Numbered from the stretch's first letter, positions 1 to 12,085 are shown. The stretch is 64,000 bases of DNA from Rhodeus uyekii (GCA_037043235.1 JAWRVZ010000024.1:5442501-5506500); one strand, 5' to 3'. Notes: generated by a model from the sequence alone, not told the origin. Numbers and translations are program-made.

Positions 1-360
1 CAAAATAATCATTTTTTCAAAGTCCCAATGCCGTATGAATTTAATCCAGTATTCAGAAGCAACTTGTTCGCTTTGAATGAACATGAATGCCTTTCTTCAC
101 TCATTCATTGATCAAACGTCAACTAACATTCAAACTTCATTGGTTCTCACACATCATGTGACCAAACATTTGAAGGTTTGAGGAAAATTTGAGGTTTGAG
201 TTGCCATATTTCTTGTAGTCTTTCTTTGCATACACAGATCAATATTTTTTTTATTTGAGAGTTGGTAAAATGAAATAAAAAATGACTGTTTTTATTTTTT
301 GTACATTATTAGCCTTGAGGCTATTACTTTTAAATGTTGATGAAATCAAATTTGTATCAT
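1..360. other. Unassigned AT-rich sequence
   Basis: I see no gene and no recognisable repeat here. The stretch is AT-rich with short T runs. Confidence 0.4.
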
Positions 361-540
361 TTTACATTTACATTTTTATTAATTTAGCATACGATTTTAT
401 CCAAAGCGAATTACAAATTCAGGAATATAGAAAGCGATTCATCCTGAAAATGCAAAAATACACAAGAGTGCTTACAATACAAATTTTCAAACATTACATA
501 TACAAGCACAAGCCTGGAGTCTTTATCATATATAAAACTT
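361..540 (-). repeat. Degenerate SINE-type fragment (fish 'ATCCAAAGCGA' core)
   Basis: The segment starts with TTTACATTTACAT and then carries ATTTTATCCAAAGCGAATTAC. This resembles the conserved 3' domain of fish tRNA-derived SINEs seen more clearly at 6.29 kb and 53.68 kb. No tRNA-like head is visible, so it is a 5'-truncated or decayed copy. The open frame across 282-542 is a by-product and matches no protein family I know. Confidence 0.4.
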
Positions 541-1044
541 AATTTAAAATTCCCAACTCTCCCGCTTATACTTTGGCCTAATTATATATACTGTTTTTGT
601 GATGAAAAAGTACATACTTTTGAATGTGTAGCATAACAGTACTTTGTCATAATTTCATCTTCAAGGGACGCTCTGTCGTTTAGTTACGTGCATCCTCTCA
701 CCATTTAAAATGTCCTGTCAATCATTTTGTCAAGGTTAAAATCCTCCGCGGTTTCCCATCGTTACAGAGAGAAATGTAGCAACACGTTAATCTGCCAGTC
801 ATGAGTCTTTCATGCAGGGACTTTATGTGTTTGCAATTTGCATAAGTTAATGACCGAACAAATCTTTACAACAGTTTGCAATGCAGTTGCAGATGAAATA
901 CAATGTGGATAATATTCAATAAATATCTTTTGGCCAGGTATTGATAATTAATTGTCGGATTCGCACATCCACTATGTTTAAAGGTTTTAACACTTTTTAT
1001 TTATTCGAACCCTCGTCCAAACTGGAATGGGTTGTGGGCAATAT
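541..1044. other. Unassigned sequence
   Basis: No coding signal or repeat that I recognise. Confidence 0.4.
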
Positions 1045-1130
1045 TAGCCTGGATCTGCACTTCGGATTCTCACTGGAAAAGTAGACCATCCGGGTATCTT
1101 TGGAATATTCGACATACTACGATTTCCCCC
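1045..1130. repeat. Fragment of the inverted-repeat element family found at 12.6 kb
   Basis: The order of short blocks (CTTCGGATTCTCACTGG, AAGTAGACCATCCGGGTA, then ATTCGACATACTACGATTT) follows the arm of the element at 12.61-12.75 kb, which has AGAATCTCACCGG, AAGTAGATAATCCGGGTA and so on. Both ends are missing, so this is a relic of the same non-autonomous family. Confidence 0.5.
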
Positions 1131-1639
1131 TAGATTTCCTGTTTAAATCAGAAATAAGCCAACACAAGATGGAAAAATGTGCTCATCAAGCCAATTTATG
1201 CGGTCTTTAAAGGTAAGGATGAGAGCACACACAGGGTTTAGCTGGCAGGGCTTAGTATGGGTTGGGAAATTGTTCACTGAGGGGGAAAATGACGGTCAGT
1301 TTCCCGCTGTCAGGCTATTGGGAAGGAGAGAAGCAAAAACACAGACTCATGCTGGCACCGGCAGAGAGTACAGAATGGAGAGAAAAATGCACAGAGCAAG
1401 AGATGGCTGGAAAGAGAAGATGAGAGGTGGGACTCAGGCTAAAAATATAGATGAAAACACACCATCATTGTGGAGATGGCTGGCTCGTTGGAAATGTTCT
1501 CATAGGGTTTGTATTATGGTTATTGAGGGTGTATGCTTTACGTCTATGTGAATTGACCATTGGCATAATTTTGTGGGTGTAATAGCCAATTTGGTGACAG
1601 CCCGCTGGCATTCAGTGACACCTCTTCCTTCTGCACAAC
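1131..1639. other. Unassigned, purine-rich stretch with a 124-codon open frame
   Basis: A frame is open from 1177 to 1551 on the + strand. It has a basic, low-information translation with no domain I recognise, no splice context and no supporting neighbour. I treat it as chance. Confidence 0.35.
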
Positions 1640-1651
1640 TCAAAAGCTACC

Positions 1652-2030
1652 ATGGAAAAATCCATATTGAGTTACGCAAGACTTCAAAGAACAAGAAATA
1701 AAGCTTTAACCCCAGATGCTTCAAAACAGCACAGCAGTAATGATTTTATGAACTTCTTTACTTGCAAGATTCATATTATTAGAGAGAAAATAATAACCAT
1801 GCAACCGACTACTACAGTATCACATAATACAATAAATTTTAGTGTCCCTGAGGAAAAATTCCACACTTTCATTGCTGTAGAAGAGGAAGAATTGTCTAAA
1901 CTCGTGAAATCATCAAAATAGACATGATACCACTGAAAGAGATGCTTCCAGAGGTCATAGATCCTCTTCTTAACATCATTAATTCATCTTTGTCATTAGT
2001 ATACATAACAAAAACCTTTTAGCTGGCTAT
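1652..2030 (+). pseudogene. L2 ORF2, pre-RT segment (broken)
   Basis: The first frame (1652-1921) contains NDFMNFFTCKIHIIREKI, close to the 'FxxFFxxKIxxIR' segment upstream of the RT domain in L2 ORF2. From 1921 the homology continues in another frame with LKEMLPEVIDPLLNIINSSL, the usual block before the RT fingers, up to a stop near 2020. The frame change shows at least one indel. In an active element this protein is an endonuclease plus reverse transcriptase that primes cDNA synthesis at a nicked genomic site. Confidence 0.7.
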
Positions 2031-2179
2031 TATTAAACCCCTTATTTAAAAAAAACACAACTTGATCCTACAGAATTAGTACAAACCGATCTCGAATCTA
2101 CCTTTTTTGTCCTTTTTTGATTCTAGAAAAGACAATATCCTCACAACTATGCTTCTTTTTTAGAAAGAAACGGAATCTG

Positions 2180-2400
2180 CGAGGATTTGTCATGACGAGA
2201 TGTCATATCAATCACAAGTTGAGTAAAGAGTTCCTCAGGGCTCAGTACTAAGGCCGCTGCTTTTCACCCTGTACATGCTACTTTTGGAAGATATCATTAG
2301 AAAGCATGGCATTAGCTTTCACTGTTATGTTGATGATACTCAGCACTATATTTCTTCTCATTCTGACCAAACATACCAAATAAAAAAAATGAATGACAAC
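2180..2400 (+). pseudogene. L2 ORF2 reverse transcriptase core (broken)
   Basis: The translation shows a VPQGSVL motif followed by LLFTLYM (about 2228-2275) and the catalytic box YVDDTQ, with YVDD at 2326-2337. These are RT motifs B and C in the correct order and spacing for a non-LTR reverse transcriptase. The upstream motif A region is missing and stops flank the segment, so this is a relic. Confidence 0.75.
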
Positions 2401-3678
2401 TGATATAACTGATACAAAACTGATAACTGATATGACAACTTATAACTGGTATAAAAATGTATGACCAGTAATTTCCTACCACTTAATTCAGAAAAAACAG
2501 AGATTCTAAATAATGGACAAAAATCCTTTGCATGTAATAACCTAGACTATTCTCTAACACTAGATGGCAGCTTTCATTTGAAAGCCATGTTTCTAACATC
2601 TGTAAAACCGAATTCTTCCATCTTATAAATACATCTAAATTACGACAATTAGACAATTACAATTATGCCAATTATGCTCTTGATAATGACAAATGAAAAA
2701 CATTAGTTCACGTGTTCGTGAGCTCAAGGTCAATGCTCTACTGGGTGGTTGCCCTACATGCTTAATAAACAAACTCCAGCTGGTCCAAAATGCAGCTTGA
2801 GTTCTTACTAGAACCAGGAAGTATGAGCGTATTAAACACATTGGCTCCCTATTAAACACTGTGTTAATTTTTAAATATTGCTAATTACTTACAAAACACT
2901 AAACACCAGTCTTCCTAGCATTGTTTGGGAAGCAAACACACTCAGTTTAAATCTAACCTAAACCTGGCATACACATAACACATTATGCATTTTTATAATT
3001 CAAATCATGTAAAATGATTGTTATGCTGCATGATTAAGGGCAACCGGAACCGAGAACATTCCCATAACACCTGATGTACTCGTTACATCATAAGAAGAAT
3101 GGCATCTACGCTGATATTAGTCTCTCTGTTTATCCCAAGGTTGACCATAGTCAGCCAGATCTGGGCCACACTCTGATCAGATGAAGGACCTGCACCTTGT
3201 CATGATCACAACACAGTCCTGAAGTGTCTGTAATGATTGTGATTCTACTTGACCCTGCCCAGTGAAGGCCTCCTGAAACCGATCTTCAACCAGACGGAAC
3301 CGAATTAAATATTTTGAGTGTCCTGATCTCAGTCTGACTTCTGACCTGAAATGCTGTCCTTATCACAATCATGCACTGTTTGTCTGTTGGCCAGAGGAGA
3401 ACTGGTCCCCCGACTGAGTCTGGTTTCTCCCAAGGTTGTTTTTTTCTCCATTCTGTCTCCTGCTGGAGCTTTGGGTTTCTAGCCACTGTCGCCTCTGGCT
3501 AGCTTAGTTGGCGACACTTAACACTTAATATTCATCAATACCATTGATTGGCCTGCTCTTCTAGAGCTGCTGTACAGCCAAAACAAACTTTGTTGAATAA
3601 CTATTTTCCCATCTCTATAAAGCTGCTTTGAAACAATCTCTATCGTTAAAAGCGCTATATAAATAAAGGTGACTTGAC

Positions 3679-6286
3679 AAGCACCATGCATCAGGAGCTG
3701 TGCGGTTTACAGGACTGAATGAGCAAAGAAGCTAAGAAAAAGCTAATGGAAATAAAAAATAAGTATGATTGGTGTCCAAGCTGCTGACCTGATGAAGTCT
3801 CAGTCGGGCCGCTGACATGATTGATTGAGGTAATTTCTCTCTTTTATGAGTGTGTGAAGGGAAACAAGTGTCCACCTCAGATCTCTTCAGATGGGAGGTT
3901 TTTCAATCCACTGGTGAAATAAAAGTCAATTTTGTGTGATATATCCCCTAAAGTCGGTCTGTCAAAAATACCCATTAGAGAAAAAGAAATTTAGTCATTA
4001 GTCAGACCTTTTCTCATATGCCTTATTTTACAGAGAAAATAGAAAATTGTGTAAAAATAAGTGTAAAGTTTACCTAAATTCACATCTGTGATCATTGTGT
4101 GATCAGGTAATCCTGTAATTTACAAACATGCTTCTAAAATCCTTTAGATTTTGAGCTGTTTCCACCGGTTTTTTTGATTGTTTGTTTTTTGTAGAGTTTG
4201 TCAACCTCAAAATCCTGCCAATTTTGAAGAGCTGTCCATCATTTTCGAAACAGACGATGTATCAACTGGCCTGCCTGAACTTCAGCCTTTTGTTAATACG
4301 TGAAGAAACTGCGTGGTGAAATAAGAATCATTAATATGAGAAGAATCCATAAAAATTACATAAACACTTATATAATAATAATTAAAAAAATCATGCCAGA
4401 TAATTATTTTCACACCAGTGTTTTTAAAGAAGTTTTTACAGATTTATGATCATTTTAACAAAACTTTCATGGCCTATAATTTGTTGTATGAATATCTGAA
4501 TATATAGTTTTAAAAGAAAGAACAGAGCCTTAGCTTTTTTTTTCATATTTTTTTTTCCAATAATAATTAATTATCATTTAATTATGTTTGGATGGGATTC
4601 AGAACAATGATCAAGTCGATGGAGTTCAACAACACACTCAAAGCTTCACAGTCTTAAAGCTCGTCCTGGATCATCATTTCATTTTGATGATGGTGTTATT
4701 TACATGTGCGTAAGCAATGCTTCTGTCACTTGTTTCTGCTTCTTCTTTTCCTGTGTTTTGATCCAGAGATGCTGCACTCTTTCTGAAGATGTGTAATAGC
4801 ACCCCCTACCGTATAACAGTGAAAACATGGATTGCCAAAAAATTCAGTGGTGGCGAAAGAGTTAAAGAGTGTTAATAAATGTGTTAACCAAAGTAAAAAT
4901 AAATCTGTATAATTGAACATGCTTTACACAGTGACTTTAGACTCAACATACATTTCCCAATAAACTGCATCGATATGACCATGAGTTCAGCCTTCCTGTA
5001 TACTTACGATCAATTTATTTTTTTAACGTTTGAACAAACAAAATATTGTATGCCATGTTCATTCATCATCATACAGTTTAGATGTTTTCAGTATAAGTAT
5101 TGAAGATGTTTCATATTATAATTCTATCAGAAGTAAAATATATTTCTGTAATGCTTCAAGACTACTTCAGAAATAATACAACCCGAGTCAGCCTTTCAAC
5201 AAAAAATAACTCACATTATAATTGATTGATCAGAAAGGTATTACCACTCAGAAGCCCATATTAAAGAGCTTTTCTCAGATAAAGAATCCAGCAGCACGAT
5301 ATTGTCAAGATCTATTCATTTTATGGTTACTTTAGTGTGACAAGTCAGAATTTCCTTTTGTATGATGAGCACAAGCTTTCCCTACTGCCTAGAACCTTCT
5401 TCAGAGATCATTAACATATTAATAACACTTATTTTTTGCCATTTATGCAGCATATTTTATAGACTTTAAATTTGCCGTTTATGTCAGTAAACACCAATGT
5501 ACACACCACTGAGAATTACCCATAATCTCATCTTCGAGAGTGTGGCTTAGACAGAAACCATCATGAGTCAGCCTTCAATGGTAAGAGAGTTATTATTCCC
5601 CCAGGCATCTTTCCTCCTCAGCTGGACTCCATACAAAAATAATCAACCAACAAATCAGTCACTTCTAATGAAGGGTTAAGTCAGACTGAGCAGAGAATAC
5701 ATGTTGCTAGAGAAAAACATTAGGATGCAGTAATGGCTACTTGTCCACCAGGGAGTTACAATTCTGACAACAATTTAGCATGTTATTTAGTGATCATGTT
5801 TGGGCCCAACAGATTTTTGCTCGAACCGCCAGATCTTTCCGGAGGAAGACAGCAGGGGTGAGGAGCCTACACACGCTCAGCAAACTGGTGCTGGAAACTG
5901 TGTGCAAATATTGGCACATGGAAATAATAAATGCCTGTTTGTTAGAGGATCTTTAAAAATAAAACGGCTGTGTTGTGGTTTGATAAGAGTGAATGAATGA
6001 ATCTTCCCACAGTAAACTCCCATTTCTGGTCCCTAGTTTTACCATGTTAGTTTATTAATGCAACCCCATATATTATTTCAGATAATCTATTTTATATCAT
6101 GCTAATTTTCCATCTCCTACACCAGTATACAAAATATCATCTATCATGACAGCAAGGTTTAAAGCCTTGAGTAAGCCTTGAAGGACAAGACAGAACCCTA
6201 AATGCTAATATGTCAGACATCAAATACAGTATTGAAATCATATGTCAGCTCCTGTACATTACCATTCCACAAACATCTATTCGCAC
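3679..6286. other. Long unassigned AT-rich stretch
   Basis: About 2.6 kb without a recognisable gene, SINE or DNA-transposon end. Several T- and A-runs occur near 4.38-4.57 kb. Open frames at 4726-4920 (-) and 5800-6000 (+) are short, lack recognisable domains, and I leave them uncalled. Confidence 0.4.
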
Positions 6287-6448
6287 AGTTCTTATTTTTT
6301 GCATTTATGTATTTGGCAGACACTTTTATCCAAAGCAACTTACATTGCATTCAAGGAACACACTGAATCAGCTCTTGCTTTCCCTGGGATCAAACCCATG
6401 ACCTTAGCATTGTAAACACCAATGCTCTACTGGTTGAGCTACAGGAAA
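6287..6448 (-). mobile_element. tRNA-derived SINE, nearly complete
   Basis: Read on the - strand, the copy begins with CCTGTAGCTCAACCAGTAGA (an A-box-like tRNA motif). It continues with GGTCATGGGTTTGATCCCAG (B-box-like) and ends in the AAGTTGCTTTGGATAAAAGT / CTGCCAAATACATAAATGC domain shared by several copies in the window. The internal RNA polymerase III promoter boxes explain how such elements are transcribed. They are copied by the reverse transcriptase of a partner LINE. This is the best-preserved SINE copy here. Confidence 0.75.
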
Positions 6449-7092
6449 GCTTATTATAATATTGTAATCCCTAACCATAATATCCATAGGAAAAATATTT
6501 CACAACAACACAATGTATGACTACTTTAAATGTCTAGCTTAATAAATGGAATGTCAGTCATCGCACAGAAATGCTGGAAGGTCAATGTGAGTTATGTTGA
6601 GTTATTTGTTTTTTTCAAAGCAAAGAGTTGCTTTTATGAGCTGCATAAATACAGTTTGAGAAAGTACAGTAGTATATATAGGATGGTTCTTTTCAGCTTT
6701 TGTGGAAAGCATATTGAACGGCAGATATTCATTACAGCTGTATACTGTTTTAAGAATATTATAAATATATTGTCCACTTAAGAGGCAAAATGAAAGTGAA
6801 ATATTGTTGCAGCTGTAATGTGTCAGAGTAGGTGGTGTTGATTTGTCTGGGCGCTTGTAATTACTGAGCATATGAATCATAATGAATCATAATACATAAA
6901 TAATTCTGAAGTAGTTATATAAATATAAGCAGCGGCACAAGTTACATATAAAAATAAGTACTGAAGCCGGTAACTTTTCATATTCATCACTGAATGGGTT
7001 CCTCTGTCTTTTTTAACATCTGTGTGGATGCTTTAAAATTCAAAATTAAATTCATTTTTTATATACATTTATATACTATCTCGCATCTTACA
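6449..7092. other. Unassigned sequence
   Basis: Two overlapping opposite-strand open frames (6530-6781 and 6602-6880) cover AT-rich DNA. Neither has a recognisable domain. Confidence 0.4.
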
Positions 7093-7577
7093 TGCAAAAA
7101 ATAAAGGTTCTTTATCTATGGTTTCATGAAGAAATTTTAACATTCATTGAACCTTTCCATCTCACAAAAGGTTCTTTAGATTTTAGAAAATACTGTTTGG
7201 GAAAACAAAAATGGTTCTTCTTTGCTGTCACGTGTCTGTCATGTCTCTGTTCCTCTCGTGATTCTCCCAGTGTTTTTCCACTCACCTGTCTCGTCATCAA
7301 TCACCTCGTTAGTCTTGTCAGCTGTGTCTTGTTCCCTCATTCAGTCCTTGTGTATATCTACCCTGTGTTTCCTTCAGTCTTTGTCCTGTGTTGTCTGTAA
7401 TGCCGCAGTTCTCCTGGTCTCATATTTAAAGATGTTTTGCGCTAGAGTTGCCCTTTTTTTATTTAAAGTGCTTTCTTTGTGCTCTATTATTAAAGCCTGT
7501 TTCATTTTTTCCCCTCATCCCTCCACACGACTGTGAAAGCTGCGAATAACCGCTTTTGTAACCTTTATTTTTAAGAG
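7093..7577. mobile_element. Small terminal-inverted-repeat element (GGTTCTTTA/GAACC type), interrupted
   Basis: The left end has AAAAATAAAGGTTCTTTA (from 7096) and the right end has AACCTTTATTTTTAAGAG (to 7577), inverted copies of each other. The interior repeats the GGTTCTTTA / AATGGTTCTTC theme of a common cyprinid non-autonomous DNA element. About 310 bp of unrelated LTR-like sequence splits the copy. There is no coding capacity. Confidence 0.6.
7226..7536 (+). mobile_element. LTR-like insertion (probable Gypsy-type solo LTR)
   Basis: The block begins TGTCACGTGTCTGTC and contains CACCTGTCTCGTCATCAATC, a TATTTAAAG promoter-like site near 7424 and ATTAAAGCC near 7490. It ends near CACGACTGTGA. 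This layout resembles fish Gypsy-type LTRs. It interrupts the small DNA element around it, so it arrived later. I could not identify a clean target duplication, so the ends are approximate. Confidence 0.5.
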
Positions 7578-8802
7578 TGCTGAGCTGGACATATAAGATC
7601 CCAGTGGAGGGTCTGCAATATTGTTTCCCTCCTCTGGATTAAGCTGTTGTTATTGTTTATTCCCCCAGACTGCCACCAATTTTGTCCATGCCCTTTATTT
7701 CAGACATGCTGTCACTTTAGTGTCTCTATTCTGACAAAGTCATGTTAATCAGCACTTGAGAACGTGATCATCATTAGCGTAATAGGCAATTCAAATGAAT
7801 TTTGGTTAGATTTAATCCTCTCTCTTCATCTCACATATCATTTTTCTCTCTTTCTCCTTCCTTAAATAAGAAAAGCAAGACTGCTAAATAAACCCAAGAT
7901 AGCAGACAGCAGATAAGATGTGCCTTTATTTGATAACAATTAAACGACATAAAACACAGACATACACATTATGGACCATTGTAAACATTATCTCTGGAGC
8001 GGGTTTGTAAGTCCCTGCCTAATCATTATATAATTCTACCATTTTAATAATTCAAAATGCTTTGTTTTCCTTAAATCAGTCTACTCATTGAATCTTGTAA
8101 TGTAGCCGAGACGAGCAAGCCTTGCTCAGTCTCTCAATACTCTGACTTTCAGTTGCTTTACCCACTTAATGCCTCTGACTGAAATTGTTGTTTGTAAGCC
8201 TAAATAAGGGGTTTGTGTGAAATGCATATTTACAATTGTGTTTTTGATCAGATGTTTCTATAGTAACCTGACATCATCGCACACACAGCATGAAGCTGAA
8301 GAGAAATGAAACTGTAAACTTCTGATTTCTGACTCAAGGCATCAGACTTTTGTTTTCTCTAGTCTGAATTACTTGAATTTAAATGTCAGCGTCTGACACA
8401 TGTAATGCAGCTTTCCAACATGCTTCTGCTTTCTGTGAAGGTCCTGTTCTAGCGCTTTTGTTTTGGTTAAATGATACCCAAGAAAGTTAAAGCAGCAACA
8501 GCTGTCATTACTGACATGCCCAGCTCCTTTTCTGTGATTACAATGTCAGTTTTTTCTGCTGTTGTTTTTTTCTCTAGATATACAAGTCTCTCAGGATCCA
8601 TTTTCACCAGCTGTTGCCCCTCCTTTTTGAAGCTTTCAGCTCAATCTTTACACGTTTCTTTAAAAAAAGGTCTTCAGCCTTTTTGACATTGTTACATTTT
8701 GAAACATTTCTTAATATTTACATGCATTTATTGTATTTATTACAGAGCCCTTAAAGGGACATTGTAATATGAGATAGGAGGAATTTTTTTGTTTGTTAAA
8801 GA
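7578..8802. other. Unassigned sequence
   Basis: No recognisable repeat or gene. A 71-codon frame at 8471-8686 (+) has no known domain. Confidence 0.4.
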
Positions 8803-8925
8803 GGGATGTCCCGAGGTGATCTTAAGGATTTGTATCGGGCCGATTAATAATTTTATTAACTGATATGTATCGGGTATTCTAAGCCTGATACTTTATTTTA
8901 CATCAGCTGTCATGCTAGTATTGGA
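8803..8925. repeat. Possible hAT-like repeat fragment
   Basis: GGGATGTCCCGAGGTGATCT followed by TATCGGGCCGATTAATAA and TATGTATCGGGTATTC recalls a common fish hAT-type non-autonomous element with TATCGG motifs. Only one side is present. The next 150 bp (8955-9085) hold a degenerate inverted pair (GCATTCTTTTGCAAAAC / GAATGCAAAAACTTTTGTG) that may be a further MITE relic. Confidence 0.3.
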
Positions 8926-9417
8926 GGCACAAAAAACTTGATCAGGAAATCTCTAATGCTAATTATTTTGCGTTCCTTCACAAAATGTTTGAGTTCCCCT
9001 GAGAAACTTTGCATTCTTTTGCAAAACTTGTGAGTTCTTAGAGAGTGAACAAGGTTTCTAGGGGAATGCAAAAACTTTTGTGAGAGAATGTAAATAGCTT
9101 TGAAATCTCTTTATTTTGTATTTTTTGTACATCACCATATAGGGGCTCCATAGTGTCCGTATACCACCGTTCAAAAATGTATAGTCTGTAATAGATTTAA
9201 ATTCAGTATATTTATTTCTGCAGTGCTGAAGGCAATAAATCATTGTTTACAATCTTCCGTCTTTAATGCTTACATAATTCCACATCAGTGCTGTCATGTT
9301 TGTTGTTCTCTTTGAGTTATGTGACATGTGGTGATAAAGCATAGCTCAATTCTTCCACAAATGATATGGGATGTGATTTCAAGTGTCACCATCATTGTAT
9401 TTTGTTTGTGGAATATT

Positions 9418-9450
9418 AAAGGGATTGTTCACCCAAAAAATAACTATGCT
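9418..9450 (+). repeat. End of a 'GTTCACCC' MITE
   Basis: TTAAAGGGATTGTTCACCC followed by an A run is the terminal motif of an abundant cyprinid non-autonomous DNA element. Related pieces occur near 26.88, 27.5, 56.4 and 62.48 kb. Only the first 30 or so bases are recognisable. Confidence 0.45.
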
Positions 9451-9481
9451 TAAGAAGAAAATGACATGCATTTAATAACAA

Positions 9482-9830
9482 ATCAAGATTCCCTTTCAGT
9501 GGAACTCGTTCTGCGTCGCCTGACGCTGTGGGAATACTGTGTGTCATAAAGCACATGTAAAGTCAAGCCAATGGTGTGGTTCATGACGTCAGAGGCGGGT
9601 GACATCACGAACCAGGAAACTATGAAGGCATGCCAAACAAAACGTGAAATGTTTGTCTTCTTGGGTGTCTCCCATCTGAGAAAGAAAAGTTGATCTTTGC
9701 AGAACATGACCATGCCATCCAGAAGAGAGCATCCAGTTTCATTTTGGATGGTTCTGCTTCTTTTTTTACCCAAGCATGTGTTAATGCTGATTTTTTTCTC
9801 AAATATATTTTTCCAGTATTTATTTATTTT
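9482..9830. repeat. Possible LTR or leader fragment of a retroelement
   Basis: The segment has higher GC than its surroundings, with TCTGCGTCGCCTGACGCTGT and then GACGTCAGAGGCGGGTGACA. It resembles LTR-proximal sequence of fish retroelements. I cannot place its ends or superfamily. Overlapping open frames on both strands (9483-9773 and 9620-9802 on -, 9690-9947 on +) have no recognisable domains. Confidence 0.3.
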
Positions 9831-10778
9831 TCAACCTCTTCTGCTTCTTCTGCATATTTCCTTAGTCTGGGTTCCAGCACCTTTAGTCTTTATTCAGTAG
9901 CTTTAGAGCTTCAGTTATGTGCATGCCATTGCTTTTCTCAGCAGTAAGAGTTGTCCTTCATCTTTAGTCCTTTTTGCCACTCTGCTGACATTCTTCCTCT
10001 AGAGGACTCAAATGTTTCAAAGCGTTAAATCTGTAACATCCACAACATCAGAAGCTGAGGATTTGTTTGTTTTGTTATATTATTCTGTGTTAGGAATACC
10101 AATTGATGCTGCTTTTATTATGGTGGGCCGTGTGCGGTGTCTGTTATAATCTGTGTTAAACAGAAAATCTATTTTCTAAATGATCCATGATTCATCCATG
10201 CATGTTTCATTCTTTTAACCTCCAAATTTTGATCATAATGTCATGCATCAATCTTCTGATGATTTATAAAATGCCCAGTATGAAAACGGATATTCATTAA
10301 AAAAGTTGCTAAAGATGGTAACATGATAAATGTGCAAATGTGTATCCATTGTACAGCCTCTCATATTATTTCCAATTAGACACAGCTATAATGCACTTGT
10401 TAAAAATTAAGACACGCAACTACTTCAGCATTAAGCACTCATCTTATCCATATCGTCCTTCCACGTTATTGAACGTCACTCATCTCCTTGAGCTGTATGA
10501 AGCGATGCAGGTGGATGGAAAAGACATTGTCCCTTCAGAGCCGCAGAGCCGTACGCTGAAGGCCGCAGACACTGGCGAAACATCACATGTGCCATTACTG
10601 GCTCTCATACCTGCCTATTCATCATCCCAATGCCTCATGATCATCCCTAACTGACTCTCCCATCCCTCACTCTGATAGAACCTGAATCCTGTCAAGCATG
10701 ATGGGTTTTCCTTCTGTAAGCGTTCTCATGTACATATATGTTTTATGCATGTCTGCCGTGCTGAAAATTCAAGTATAA
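9831..10778. other. Unassigned sequence
   Basis: A frame at 10340-10654 (+) covers a slightly GC-richer block (10485-10640). I do not recognise the translation and see no clear splice signals. Confidence 0.35.
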
Positions 10779-10850
10779 ATCAGTCTAGGTTTATGCTGGT
10801 TTGAACTGGTGTAGTGCTGGTCTAGCTGGCCGACCTGTTGTTTTCTTTAA
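10779..10850. repeat. Degenerate GCTGGT-type minisatellite
   Basis: TATGCTGGTTTGAACTGGTG and GTGCTGGTCTAGCTGGC repeat the GCTGGT word at short intervals. This is a common motif of degenerate minisatellites in fish genomes. Confidence 0.4.
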
Positions 10851-11137
10851 TCACTAAAGCTTCCAGTCAATCACTAGCGCCCTATGAATTCCATTTTTTT
10901 CCATTGGACCCATTGAAATATATTTCATTTTTCTCAACTTTTTTGTTTTGTTTTCTGTTTTAATTTTCAGGATTAATTTTCGATGGTTTAATTTAATGTG
11001 AATACACAACAACATGTCTAATTTATAAAAACTACTTTTTTTTTCTTACAATAATAGCTCTATGCATTTTTTTCTGAAACACAACAAAGGTGTACTGTTA
11101 AAATGAAATAATTAAGAACAATTGTGTGATTTCCTGT

Positions 11138-11262
11138 AGCTCAAACAGTGGAGCATGGCGTTTGCAACCATGGGTCATGGGTTCAATTCCCAGGGAAAGC
11201 AAGAACTGATTAGAATGTCAGTGTGTTTCTTGAATGCAATGCAAGTCGCTTTGGATTAAAAA
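11138..11262 (+). mobile_element. tRNA-derived SINE
   Basis: CCTGTAGCTCAAACAGTGGA (A-box-like) and CATGGGTTCAATTCCCAGG (B-box-like) are followed by the shared AATGCAAGTCGCTTTGGAT domain. It is the same family as the - strand copy at 6.29-6.45 kb. The head is imperfect and has no extended acceptor stem, so it is a SINE and not a tRNA gene. Confidence 0.7.
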
Positions 11263-11306
11263 TGATTATTCCTGAAAATTTAATTTTGAATAACAATAAC
11301 TATTAA

Positions 11307-11719
11307 TGTCTACATTACTGACTCATTCACCATCACACCCCAGTGCTCACCATCACCCGAGTTCTAATCACCCTCACCTGCAAATCGTTTGAACTTCAAT
11401 CACCACCAATACAAGAACACACTCCTCACCTCTCTCTTCGTCTGGTCTCACAGCAAGCAAGGACTCACTCCCGCTTCCTCTACACTCTTAAACCTACTGC
11501 TCCTACATCTTCCCTTACTCACCGATACAGAACGATCCTCCATCTCACCATCTTTCTAAACTTCCATGGCCTCCTGTAAGGAAACATTGGTCATTACTTT
11601 CCATCATCCATTCTCCATAATTGTTGAATTGAACTCTGAACTCTGAACTTACCTTACCTTACATTTCAATAAACTCCCTGTTACTTATAATACCTCGTCT
11701 GAGTCTCTGTGCTGTAACA
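11307..11719 (+). mobile_element. LTR-like block with polyadenylation signal
   Basis: The block runs from TGTCTACATTACTGACTC to GTCTCTGTGCTGTAACA. A TTTCAATAAACTCCC polyadenylation signal lies about 50 bp before the end. The TGT...ACA ends and late AATAAA are the layout of a solo LTR read on the + strand. I found no target-site duplication at these ends, so the limits are approximate. The 78-codon frame inside it (11343-11579) is part of the LTR. Confidence 0.5.
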
Positions 11720-11899
11720 ACTACTACATATTATTAGTACTAGTAATATTTCTATCACAATCTCTTCAAGTTAAACCAGACTTTTGTTTTGACTAGTTGC
11801 GGTGATGACCTTAAAGTTTCTGTATGTTTACAATATTTGTATATAATTTTATGCTATCTTTGTTTTATGACGCATCATTTATGCTTGTGACCAGCAATG

Positions 11900-12085
11900 C
11901 TCTGTCTGTCTAGCAACCGCATAGCAAACTCTCTCAATCACAAAGAACACCATAGCAACTACGGTACCCAGTCCTAGTGTTGTGGTTTGAAGTGTTGCAG
12001 TTATATTATACTTGAAAAACTTTTTTTCTACATAAAAATCCTCTTCATTTGCAACCTAACAACCACTACAACACCTTTAGAAACC
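11900..12085. repeat. Degenerate 'CATAGCAAC' repeat
   Basis: AGCAACCGCATAGCAAAC, AACACCATAGCAACTACGG and AACAACCACTACAACACC are spaced copies of a CATAGCAAC/AACACC theme, a frequent degenerate minisatellite in cyprinid DNA. Confidence 0.35.

Larger units (their letters stand above)
1640..3678 (+). mobile_element. L2-type non-LTR retrotransposon (LINE), 5'-truncated and decayed
   Basis: The order of parts is that of a fish L2/CR1-group LINE. First comes the pre-RT region of ORF2 (1652 to about 2030), then an RT core (about 2220-2390), thumb and C-terminal relics (about 2700-2960), and a 3' UTR ending near 3678. The 3' end carries AAGCTGCTTTGAAACAATCT, AGCGCTATATAAATAAAGG and TGACTTGA, the terminal motif typical of this group. 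Frameshifts and stops are frequent, and sequence between the pre-RT block and RT motif B is deleted. It cannot move on its own. The boundary at 1640 is approximate. Confidence 0.8.

Noticed and set aside
11138..11262. Possible tRNA gene
   Set aside because: A- and B-box-like motifs are present, but there is no closing acceptor stem and the sequence continues into the SINE body. Several copies exist.
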